Origin: Hortaea werneckii
Taxonomy: Eukaryota > Ascomycota > Dothideomycetes > Mycosphaerellales > Teratosphaeriaceae
Direction of reading: 5' to 3'
NCBI GenBank assembly: GCA_037044905.1
Contig: JBAOKB010000093.1
Span: 1 to 64,000, forward strand
Length of the DNA stretch: 64,000 nt
Each line of letters starts with the position of its first letter. The stretch's first letter is position 1. This document shows positions 1 to 9,199 of this stretch, piece after piece. The notes below the pieces were generated by a model. That model did not search any database. It saw only the letters and a program-made list of their open reading frames with translations, and was not told the DNA's origin. Made by a program: the position numbers and the translations under genes.

Positions 1-46
1 ATTGCTAAGGTTAAACGTAACTTGGTTTGTTCCCTGAACAGCACCT
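1..46 (+). other. Residual Oxford Nanopore native-barcode adapter (NB08)
   Basis: Bases 1-14 (ATTGCTAAGGTTAA) match the 5' flank used in the ONT native barcoding kit. Bases 15-38 begin ACGTAACTTG and end TTCCCTGAA, which matches native barcode 08 as I know it. Bases 39-46 (CAGCACCT) match the 3' flank. Telomere repeats begin immediately afterwards. This is technical sequence left in the assembly, not biology. The kit sequences are recalled from knowledge and were not looked up. Confidence 0.93.
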
Positions 47-161
47 AACCCTAACCCTAACCCTAACCCTAACCCTAACCCTAACCCTAACCCTAACCCT
101 AACCCTAACCCTAACCCTAACCCTAACCCTAACCCTAACCCTAACCCTAACCCTAACCCTA
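47..161 (+). repeat. Telomere repeat array (CCCTAA)n
   Basis: About 19 perfect tandem copies of CCCTAA on the plus strand, the C-rich strand orientation expected at a left chromosome end. The array degenerates at 160-163 (CCCTATG) into subtelomeric sequence. About 115 bp is a normal length for a filamentous fungal telomere. The open frame covering it is only a Leu-Thr repeat and is not a gene. Confidence 0.97.
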
Positions 162-162
162 T

Positions 163-287
163 GCCTCCGGCGGCCCTGGCGTCGGCGCCCTGAACGGCTT
201 CCCCTTTCCTTTTCTCTCTCTTTTTCCTCCCGACAATTGGAACCCTCTTGCCTCCGGCGGCCCTGGCGTCGGCGCCCTGAACGGCTT
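163..287 (+). repeat. 38-bp subtelomeric direct repeat, two copies
   Basis: A GC-rich 38-bp element beginning GCCTCCGGCG and ending CTGAACGGCTT occurs at 163-200 and again, identical, at 250-287. About 49 bp of pyrimidine-rich spacer separates the copies. The first copy directly abuts the telomere array, which suggests a subtelomeric repeat unit shared with other chromosome ends. That last point is inference. Confidence 0.85.
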
Positions 288-329
288 GCTCTCTCTTTTA
301 CATTTCACTAACATTTCGCCCTGTACTAG

Positions 330-343
330 CTAACCCTAACCCT
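330..343 (+). repeat. Interstitial telomere motif, telomere-proximal side
   Basis: CTAACCCTAACCCT lies between the 38-bp repeats and the 3' end of the helicase gene, in the same orientation as the terminal array. It is a short remnant of about two repeats. Confidence 0.8.
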
Positions 344-376
344 CAGCCTCCTTCCTCCCTCCTGCCCTCTTCTATC

Positions 377-3300
377 TCAGCTTATATGATACACCATTCT
401 CACCAACTCGTTCGTTTCCATCATGTTCGTCGCCCGCTTCCGGATCACCCACCTCCATAGTCGGCCCCATTCGTCCTCTTCCAACCCTCCCCCCTCCCAA
501 AATCCCAAACTCCTCTCCATCTCCCCCTCTACCCACCCCCACTCCCACTCCTTTCCCTCCCTCTCTTCCCTCCCCCACATCCTTTGGCTGATTACCGCCC
601 CTCCTATGTCCTCCATCACTCCCTTGTATTGGCATCCTGCCCCCGCAACTCCGCTTCGCTGATATCCTGCCGTTTTACTCCCGCACGCCGCCGTCTTCTC
701 TTCCCATCTTTGACATATGCTCTGCGGCACCCAGCAGAAATTGCACCCGCTGAATCGAGCCATCTGTAGCCGCTTCATCCTCTTCTTCACTTCCGCCATC
801 CTCTCCCCTGCCTCCTTCCCGTGCCCTCTGCACTCTTCCCACCCTCGAGCCCTTTTCGCCCGTTGTATCTGCCCTTGCGCCCAGCACACCGAACACCCTA
901 CCTTCGTCCAATCCTCTAGCCTCTTCACCATCTCGTCTCTGTCTATCTCTCTGCTAGCCCTCTCCGCTAACCTCGACCTCTTCTGCGCTTGCACTCTTTC
1001 TCCCTCTCTACTCATTCCTGTCCTCGCCTCGTTTATGCTTCGCTCCCTCTCCTCTCTCTCTCCTATACTTCTTGCCCTCTTTAGCCCTCTTCCTTCCTTT
1101 GCTGCCTCTTCACACTCATCCCCAGCTTCGGCCAACCCTGACCCTGATTCTCCCTCGTCGTCAACGTTGTCCGTACCTAACTCTGAGCCTCTCGGTGTTC
1201 CATCCTCGCTACCTTGTTCCATCGGCTCTGACCCTGACCCGTCTGCTTCCTCTTGCTCCCTCCTTCTATGCTGCTGTGATGGAACGAACCCCCCTGTCCT
1301 CACTACAACCCTCGCCCTCCTTCCCGTTCTTGTTAACCCTCTACATACATCACACACTTTCTCTCCGTTCTCGCATCCGATCCTGTCCGCCCTCCCATCC
1401 ATCTCCCTGTCTAACACAACCCTCCTACACTTCTCCCCTTCCAGATATTCGTGCATCCCCCTTTCCATCACGAATCCCTTCTCCAAGATTTTCCGACCCC
1501 CTACTGTGTTGTAGCCTCTCATTAAGATCGCCTCGCTTGCCTCTCCATCTCTTCCTGCCCTTCCACTTTCCTGTGCGTAATCCCTCACCAATTCCTTCAC
1601 TCCCACGTGTACCACCACCCTGATGTGTGGTGCATCCACCCCCATTCCCATCGCTGTCGTCGCCGCGAACACTCTGTGCGTCCCCTTGACCAGCTGTTCC
1701 AGAATCTTCCTTTTCATTTCTTCGTCTCCGACCCTCCTGTAGTACACTGGACACCTCAGCACTTCTCCAATCTTCTTGCACTGCTCTACCCTCCGGCAGT
1801 ACACTATGATCTGTCCCTCCTCGTGTTCTTCCAGTTTCTTTCTTACCAACTCCGCTACCCTCTCCTCTTCTTCTCGCCGGTCGTACTCGACCACCTGGTA
1901 AGCGATGTTCCTCCTCGTCGTCGAGTCTCTTATCATCCGTACCGTCCTCTTCTCCAAGCCCATCGCTTCGAGCCAGCTCGACTCTTCCTTCGGTGGCAAC
2001 GTTGCCGTGAGATACACCATCTGGCATCCCTTCCTGGCGAACTCCGCTAGCTCGAGCACTTTCGGCCTCCATGTCTCTGTCGAGTCCAGAACGATGTGGC
2101 TCTCGTCGACTACTATCCTGTCTAGCTCTCCGGTAGCTAGCTTGTCGTTGATGAACCTGTTGAACGCCTTCGTTACTGCGCTCTCGGGTGTTACTAGCAC
2201 GATCCTCGCGTGCCTGGCGCTCTGGTCGGGCCATCTCCCGGCGTTGAGTCCGATCTCCTTGCATCTCCTCTCTAGATCGCTCCTTAGCGATATCAACGGC
2301 ACCACTACCACCGTCACCCCTCCGACTGAGCAGAATGCCGGTAGCATGAACATCAGACTCTTGCCTCCTCCGGTCCTCATGACCATTACTACCTTCGGCT
2401 CGCCCGATACGATTGCCTTTAGCCCTTCCAGTTGTGAGCCTCTAAATGAAGCGTTCGGCCCCAGCATTTCCCTCAGACTCACGTTCAAGTCTGCCCTCCT
2501 CAACTTCGCCCACCTCTCTTCTTCTACCATCTTCCTGTATTTCTCCAGATCGATCGTCGGCTTTCCATTACCTGTCGCAGTGGACGGCCACCTGATGAAG
2601 TGGTGCCATGACACGCTCACCTTTCTGAACGATGCCTGCTCGGACTGCGTGCTGAACGGGTTCTCTGTCGTCAAGATCCCGTAGATCAACTCTTCCATCC
2701 TTTTACTGTGTCCGGATTGCATCTGCCTATCTTCTGTTGTTACTCCTTCGTACAACCGATCGAGCTGTTTTGTCACTTCTTCCTCTGGGCAGTGTACCCT
2801 TTGGATGGCTGGGTATAGCTGCCTCCATGTCGACGGCGTTACAAAGAATCCGGCCTGGCATTTTGATAGCTCCCTCTTCATCACCCTCTTCAGCCTCTCT
2901 GTGTTCCAGAAGCCGTCTATGCTGAGTGCCTGCAGCTTGCCCTCTTTCGCTTTTCCTCCATTCCTCGGCCTGCTTCGCGCCTCCCTCCCACTGACCATCC
3001 GATCTCCTGCCGTTCCTTCGTCATCACCTCCATCCGCCTCGCTTTCACTGCTCGGGCTTGTGCTCGATTCGCTCTCGCTTCCTGAACTGCCCTCTTCCCC
3101 GTCGCTTTCCCTTCCTCCTTCTTCGCTCCCACTCTCCTCCTCCTCCCTGACTCCGTCGACCTCGCCTTCCCATTTCTTTTCCGGCTCCGGCTCCCACAGA
3201 TATTTGCTGAAGTCGAACTCGCCCCTGACTTCCCACCTGAGCATGTGCACGAACGGTTCCACTAGCCACAAATGGTACACCAACAGCTTTCCCACCTCTT

Positions 3301-5479
3301 GCGGCAGATACCTGTGGATTATCTTCGCTTCGCCGCTCTTGCTGTAGCCTTTGTGGTAGCCCGTCACCAGCTCGACCATGCCATTGTCAACAAAAACACC
3401 CCTCTGCGCTCGCGCACTCTCTCCGTTCTCGGTCCTGATGCTGACAACTTCCGTCCCTCTGGCTGGAGCTCCCCCTGCCATGTGACACAACACTATCAGC
3501 TCCTCCTTGAACAGAGTCACCTCCCGGAAGTACTGCTCCACCTTGGTCGTGTTCCACTTTAGCTCACTCCTGTCCCTCACTTCACTCATGTCGATATTTT
3601 GTAGAAAGTACTTGGTTATTCGGTCCTCTCTCATGGCCCGGCTCCACAACCACTTCCTGCTCTCCACGTCTTTCCCGTCCGGCCTCCTGACTCTGCCCAA
3701 GACTTCATCGTTTCTCTCATCGTCCAAGAAGCTCCAACCCTCGGTGAGATCGCTTGGGTTGTCGAACAGTCTGTCCAGATGCAAGATCGGCAGTTCCTCC
3801 TCTTGCTGTAAGAACATCAACCGCTTCGTGAGCCTCCCCAGACACCTTTCCCACAGCGAGTGTAGTGCATCTCTGAGATCTCCCATGCTGAAGCTGATCT
3901 TGTCGATGGCGACCTGTTGGCATCTGTTCATCCAAGTGACCCGTGCCCCGGCTTTCTCCGTGAACCTGATCCTCATTCCAAAAGTCTTCATGTGCAAGAC
4001 CCTGTCCATCGGGCTCGCTGGTCCCCCGTATTCCTGAAGACACAACAGCCTGGGCACCATATCGTGCACCCCTTCTACAATGCTGACCGCTTCTTTTCTC
4101 GCCTCACTCTCACCTATCCCGGCTCCGATCAGCCGGTCGATGTCGTCTTGCCTCTGCTTGTAAGCCATGAACACCACCAGAGCCTTACAGACCGTGACGA
4201 TGGCCGCCAGCTTCGGCGTGAAGTTGAACACGCTTACCCATCCTGCGTCTTCGGTGTCCAAGCCGAGAACTGCCAATGCGGACAGAAAGCCGCTTTGGAA
4301 CTCGTCGTCTAGCAGCTCCTGGTCGAGCATGCTGGCCCAGAAAAGAACGATGGACCATTGTAACTCGTCTTCGCAGACCTTTCTGGCTCCCTTGTCTAGA
4401 GCGGCGGTCTCTCGTCTGGCGAGACTTTGCATTGCTCCCAGCCTCCTCGCTTGCCCATCCGTCAACGTGTAGTCTGGCTTGTTCTCCCATGTCTGACTCC
4501 TCCAAAGATATCTCAGCATTGATACCCAGACCCTGGAGTATTTCTTCTTCGTACTGGCCTCGTGTTTGCTGTAGAATGGAGTCTCGTTGTTCGCGGCCCC
4601 GGTTTCCTTCCTGTTCACGTAGTGAAGAGCGGACCTTGGGATCGTCCGCGGACTGCTGACGTCCATGGCCTTCTTGATCACCCTGCCGGTCGCTCTGCAA
4701 GCTCTCTCGATCGCCTCCTCTTCTTCATCCACGCTCTCTATCCCCCGCTCGTCCGCCTCAAGCTTTGGCGCCGCACTTAGACTAGCCCGTAGCTCTTCTT
4801 TCTCAAACCCAGCCAGATGGTGAGCCCAGCTGGTGTGTTCCAGCCATGGATCCATTTCAGACCTGACATTGCTGACGTTCACCTTCCTGTGATGGTGCGC
4901 CTCCCGCAGCTTCCTCTTGAGTCCATCGGCTACCTCATCTGTCAACTTCTGCGCCCTGTCCTCGGGCTCGCAGCCATGACCGCCTCCTAGCATCCGTGGC
5001 GCTGGCGGTAGCACTTTAAAGAGCTTAGTCCACTGCGCATACTTGAAGAATCTCTGACAGCAGTGACCTTCCGTGAACGGCTGGTTTGCGGCGGGTCGAC
5101 TCCTCAAACTCCCTCGACCTCCTCTGCTTTTGGCGCTGTTCCAGCCGTGTTCCTTTCTACAGTGCGCCTCGATCCCCTTTTTACTCTCCCTCAGCAACCC
5201 GCACGCTTTGCACTGTGAGCATTGCTCGATGACCGGGCCGAGCTCCTGGATCGCTTCCTGTTCGGCGGCGGGGTACACGACGTCTTCTGACCTATAAGCG
5301 ACGTGGTCGAGTTTTTCCACTTGTTCGATTATTCCTTTCCTAGTGCTCACTGTTAGCGTCTGGTGACTTTGGCTGAGATGCGCCTTGATTTGGTCTGGAA
5401 CCACTGCAAACTTGCAATCTCTACAAACGATGATTTGAAAATTCTGGAAGTGTACGAACAGACTCTCAAAAGCGTCCAT
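377..5479 (-). CDS. RecQ-type telomere-linked helicase with N-terminal C2H2 fingers
   Basis: Uninterrupted 1700-codon frame with no intron needed. Residues 19-39 form C-x2-C-x11-H-x4-H, and a second finger uses C90, C93, H106 and H111, as in the DUF3505-type N-terminus of fungal subtelomeric proteins. An acidic Ser/Glu-rich stretch lies around residues 770-830. The helicase core follows: Walker A with GGGKS near 1038, DESH near 1125, LTATLP, then GMGVDAP and QESGRAGRDG near 1310, so all SF2 RecQ motifs look intact. Cysteine pairs (CENGEKVCDVC and later CSVC, CNFC) follow the core. Telomere-linked helicases of this kind sit at chromosome ends in several fungi and are thought to act in telomere maintenance or recombination. 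The gene ends 216 bp from the telomere array and is transcribed toward it. The start is the only good Met ahead of the first finger. Confidence 0.9.
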   Translation of the reverse strand: MDAFESLFVHFQNFQIIVCRDCKFAVVPDQIKAHLSQSHQTLTVSTRKGIIEQVEKLDHVAYRSEDVVYPAAEQEAIQELGPVIEQCSQCKACGLLRESKKGIEAHCRKEHGWNSAKSRGGRGSLRSRPAANQPFTEGHCCQRFFKYAQWTKLFKVLPPAPRMLGGGHGCEPEDRAQKLTDEVADGLKRKLREAHHHRKVNVSNVRSEMDPWLEHTSWAHHLAGFEKEELRASLSAAPKLEADERGIESVDEEEEAIERACRATGRVIKKAMDVSSPRTIPRSALHYVNRKETGAANNETPFYSKHEASTKKKYSRVWVSMLRYLWRSQTWENKPDYTLTDGQARRLGAMQSLARRETAALDKGARKVCEDELQWSIVLFWASMLDQELLDDEFQSGFLSALAVLGLDTEDAGWVSVFNFTPKLAAIVTVCKALVVFMAYKQRQDDIDRLIGAGIGESEARKEAVSIVEGVHDMVPRLLCLQEYGGPASPMDRVLHMKTFGMRIRFTEKAGARVTWMNRCQQVAIDKISFSMGDLRDALHSLWERCLGRLTKRLMFLQQEEELPILHLDRLFDNPSDLTEGWSFLDDERNDEVLGRVRRPDGKDVESRKWLWSRAMREDRITKYFLQNIDMSEVRDRSELKWNTTKVEQYFREVTLFKEELIVLCHMAGGAPARGTEVVSIRTENGESARAQRGVFVDNGMVELVTGYHKGYSKSGEAKIIHRYLPQEVGKLLVYHLWLVEPFVHMLRWEVRGEFDFSKYLWEPEPEKKWEGEVDGVREEEESGSEEGGRESDGEEGSSGSESESSTSPSSESEADGGDDEGTAGDRMVSGREARSRPRNGGKAKEGKLQALSIDGFWNTERLKRVMKRELSKCQAGFFVTPSTWRQLYPAIQRVHCPEEEVTKQLDRLYEGVTTEDRQMQSGHSKRMEELIYGILTTENPFSTQSEQASFRKVSVSWHHFIRWPSTATGNGKPTIDLEKYRKMVEEERWAKLRRADLNVSLREMLGPNASFRGSQLEGLKAIVSGEPKVVMVMRTGGGKSLMFMLPAFCSVGGVTVVVVPLISLRSDLERRCKEIGLNAGRWPDQSARHARIVLVTPESAVTKAFNRFINDKLATGELDRIVVDESHIVLDSTETWRPKVLELAEFARKGCQMVYLTATLPPKEESSWLEAMGLEKRTVRMIRDSTTRRNIAYQVVEYDRREEEERVAELVRKKLEEHEEGQIIVYCRRVEQCKKIGEVLRCPVYYRRVGDEEMKRKILEQLVKGTHRVFAATTAMGMGVDAPHIRVVVHVGVKELVRDYAQESGRAGRDGEASEAILMRGYNTVGGRKILEKGFVMERGMHEYLEGEKCRRVVLDREMDGRADRIGCENGEKVCDVCRGLTRTGRRARVVVRTGGFVPSQQHRRREQEEADGSGSEPMEQGSEDGTPRGSELGTDNVDDEGESGSGLAEAGDECEEAAKEGRGLKRARSIGEREERERSINEARTGMSREGERVQAQKRSRLAERASREIDRDEMVKRLEDWTKVGCSVCWAQGQIQRAKRARGWEECRGHGKEAGERMAEVKKRMKRLQMARFSGCNFCWVPQSICQRWEEKTAACGSKTAGYQRSGVAGAGCQYKGVMEDIGGAVISQRMWGREEREGKEWEWGWVEGEMERSLGFWEGGGLEEDEWGRLWRWVIRKRATNMMETNELVRMVYHIS

Positions 5480-6050
5480 GGTGTATTAGCTGTCGAGCAA
5501 CGTGTCTGTCCTGATGTTTCGGTCGGCGGCCTCGCCTGGGCTCAGCTGCACCGACCCCTGTCACAGAATTTTCGCGATCCCTGTCGCGATGGCGCGGTCA
5601 CACATGATGGGGTTGAACGTTAGCTACATGCTACAAGAGTCGGTGGTCTTGCTGGGTGCTTTTCTGCACCTTTGTTGGTGTATTTCTATCTACCCTACCT
5701 CTTCGCGAGCGTCCAGCCTGCGCTTCCGGCGGTCCCTCAATTCCAGCCGAACCGCCGTTACGCCCGCCGACCCTAACCCTAAGCCTTTGCGAGCGGAACT
5801 TCACACAGAATGTCGGGATTTTCGAACCGCGATAACAATTCACCACGCGGGTCTCCCGCTCCGATGTTGAAAACTCACGAGTAAAGTGCCTACGGATTGG
5901 AAACTCACCGAGTTTGAAACGATTCCGACCGGTACTTTTCATTCCTTCTGCCCCCGGTTTTTCATGGAATCTGCCCCCTCCGGCGAATTCGGTGGCCCGT
6001 GCCCCCCACGCATTATCATGGAATCCGCCCCGGATTCTTTGAAGGATTGA
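5480..6050. other. Upstream region of the telomere-linked helicase
   Basis: No gene is supported here. The stretch presumably holds the helicase promoter. It contains ACCCTAACCCTAA at 5770-5782, an interstitial telomere motif in the same orientation as the chromosome end. Two short near-copies of CATGGAATC(T/C)GCCCC lie around 5964 and 6017. Base composition turns abruptly TA-rich after about 6050. Confidence 0.6.
5770..5782 (+). repeat. Interstitial telomere motif, centromere-proximal side of helicase
   Basis: ACCCTAACCCTAA lies 291 bp upstream of the helicase start codon. With the motif at 330-343 it brackets the helicase gene between telomere-like tracts, both in the orientation of the terminal array. 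Confidence 0.75.
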
Positions 6051-7694
6051 GGGTAGGAGTATCTTAAGGCCTTATAGATACTACTCTAAGAGAATAATAA
6101 TAGCGTAAGCTCGTAACTAAGTTCGAGCAATAGCTTAAGCTACTAGGTACTATTAAAATAGAAGCTAGAAGGGACCTAGTATATAGTCTAATATAGCGCT
6201 ATAATCCTATATATAGCCTATAGGCTAGACAACTTAAGTAACTTAGAATAGGACTATAGTAGCTAGGACCTAAGGCTATAGGTATTATTAGATATAAAAT
6301 AAAAAAGGTCGCTTAAAGATATAAGAGAGGTATATCTCTATATAGGTAGTAACCTAAAGGATTCTACTATACTATACGAGCTAATACTTACCTAACCTAA
6401 CTAGATAAAAGTATCTATAATATAGGTACTAAAGATAGTCTATAAATAGGCTATAGTATAACTAGCTAACGCTATCTTAATAAGTACTAACTAGACCTAG
6501 AAGACTATAGTAGAGTTTTTAATAGAGATAGCTAGGGTAGGTATAGCTAAGAAGTAATAGGCGCTAATATAGAAGTAGTACCTAGATAAAACTTACCTTA
6601 TAACTCTAGTAAGAGCCCTAAATAAAAGAGACTAGTAGTAGTAGGTAGTCTAGAACTAGACCTAATTCTAAGGGTAGGATAACTAGAATATATAGTTTAT
6701 TTAACTATAGGATATTATAAATTAGCGGAAGGTAGCGTACTAGCTAGAATAACTACTAAACTAGTTACTTAGTATAGACTTCTACTAGTACTATAAGAAG
6801 TTATAGGCTAATATATATAAATAGGATTAGCTAGTATAGATAATTATAAAGGAGAGTATATTTAAGTAGCTATATAGGAAGAGGCTAGAACTAGAGGGGA
6901 AATAGTATAATAAGTTTAGAAGGATATTAAAATATAGCTAGTAATAGTAGAAGGTTACCTAGACTTTTAAATAAGAGGTAGTAGCTCTCTTTTCTATAGT
7001 TCTAACTATAAACTAGATTAACTAGATACTATTAAGTAGGGAGCTAACTACCTAGCTAGTAGTAGTATAGACCTTCTATCTATATATAATTAGCCTAGTA
7101 AAGGCCTTAGTACCTCTATTAGCCTAGGTAATAATAGGTAAACCTCTACCCCTCTTACTATTAGAAATTAAGTAATAAATAGGGATAAAGGTAGGGCTAT
7201 AGGACCTAGGGCTATTATAGTTTAATATAGTCTCTATAATTCTATAGACTTTACTAGGAAATAATTCTAGCCTAGATAGAAAGAATAATAATTAGAGAGA
7301 TAGATTTAATAAAGAGAATTAATAGAGCCTAACTCTAACCTCTTAAGGCTCTAAGGGGGCTAAATATAGGTAAAGATAAAAATTATAATAGTATAGGTAT
7401 AATAGTATAATAAGATATAACTAATATCCTACCTATAAACTATAAACTATAGAAGACTAATCTTAAGCTATAGAGACCGTTTTATTCTAAAATAAGCCTA
7501 CTATATAGTATATTAGCTAGTAAGGGAAAATAGCTTATAGCGACTACCTATAAAATTACTAGCTAGTAGAAAATTAGGGACAAGACAATCCTATATAGAA
7601 AAGTAGTAATACTAGCTAGTAGAGAGACTAGAAAGAGAGAGAGAAGATTCTACTAGCTAGTAAGATTAAAGAGAGAGAGGTAGAGAGGTAGAGA

Positions 7695-7719
7695 GGGGGG
7701 GGGGGGGGGGGGGGGGGGG
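7695..7719 (+). repeat. Poly-G tract (25 G)
   Basis: An uninterrupted run of 25 G inside the TA-rich block, preceded by purine-rich GAGAGAGG repeats. It is one of three long G homopolymers in the window. The exact length is uncertain because long-read assemblies miscount homopolymers. Confidence 0.9.
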
Positions 7720-9199
7720 TCGTTCTACTAGCTAGTAGAATAGGTAGAGGTTACTCTACTAGCTAGTAGAATAGGCAAGGTTACTTTACTAGCTAGTAGA
7801 ATAGAAGAGGGAGCGAATATTACTAGATAGTAAAATATATAGAAAGTATAAACTCTACTAGTTACTAGATTTAGATACTATATCTTACCTACCTATTACT
7901 TAAGAAGTAGAAGGTATAAGATACTTAAATTCTATAGAAAAAGGGTAGGATATATAATCTAGTATTAATTAGGAAAAGGTAGAGCTAGTAAATATATATT
8001 CTAGTATTAATATAAGAAAAGTAAGACTAGTAGTTATAAGACGCCCTATACCTCTAGAATAAAGTAGGACCTATAGACGTACAAGAGAGTATAGATCTAG
8101 AGAAGGTATATCTAGTATATATAGGATCGCTTAAGGTTAAACAAAAGTAGTTTAATAAGTAGGCTAATCCTAAACATTTATAGTAATAAGATATAGGACC
8201 TTAGAGGATATTAAGAGGTATCTAGAAACCCTATAAGGTAATTACTATTAATTTAGCCTAGACTAACCTTAAATAATATAGGCTATAATAAGTAATACTC
8301 TATAGTAGAAGGCGAAATATATAAATTTAGGTAGTCTCTATCTATTAGTAGAGAACCTCTATTATTACTTTAGCTAGTAGATCTACTATCTAAACTATTT
8401 AGTACTAGAAGAACCTATATATATTTACTATAAGGACAAAGGAGAAAAGGGGGTAGAGGATAGACTAAAATAGTAATAGTTCTAGTATAGAGACTCTATC
8501 TACTAGTAGAAGAAGATAGAAAAAGGCTATATAATTCTATCCTATCTAATATATATTAAATAGGCTATTAAGGTACTAAAAAAAGAGGAGGTAGATAGAA
8601 TATATTAGAAGATACTCTAATAGCTAGAGAATAGAGAATAGGACCTATTAAGAATTACCTAGTAGATCTAGGTAAAGAGATACCTATATATACTACCTCT
8701 ACTAGTAAGAGATCTAGAGGCAATATATACCTCTACTAAAATAGAGAGGTAACTTTAGACCCTACCTCCTCTAATAAGAGGGTCTAATAATATTTTACTT
8801 CTAATAGATAAGCTAAGATTAAAAAAGGGCTTAGGTATCTTTAGATACTTTTGCTTAACTAAAGTAGTACTATTATTAATATTTAATATAGGACTAAAAA
8901 GAGATAGTAAAAAGGCAAGGGCTAAAATAAATAAGATATAAGCTAACTATATAGTAAAGCTTACCTAGTAAGTAAAGGCTCTAATTAAAAAAATTAAAAA
9001 GGAGAACATACTACTAATAATAGATAAGAGATAGAATAGCTAGAAGAGCAAACTAGCCCTTAAACCGCTATATTCTCTAAAGAGTAATAATAAGTTCTCT
9101 AAGCTTCTATATCTATTATAAGATAGAAGAGCTAAAAGTAAGAGAGGTAGGAGTACTAGGCCTAATAGATATAAATAGTATAGGAGTAAGGCAATACTA

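Noticed and set aside
27..311. Open frame with a Leu-Thr repeat at the left edge
   Set aside because: It is only telomere repeat plus adapter read in one frame.
717..5297. Plus-strand frames of up to 265 codons across the helicase gene
   Set aside because: They are antisense shadows of the 1700-codon helicase with low-complexity Ser/Leu/Pro composition and no domains.
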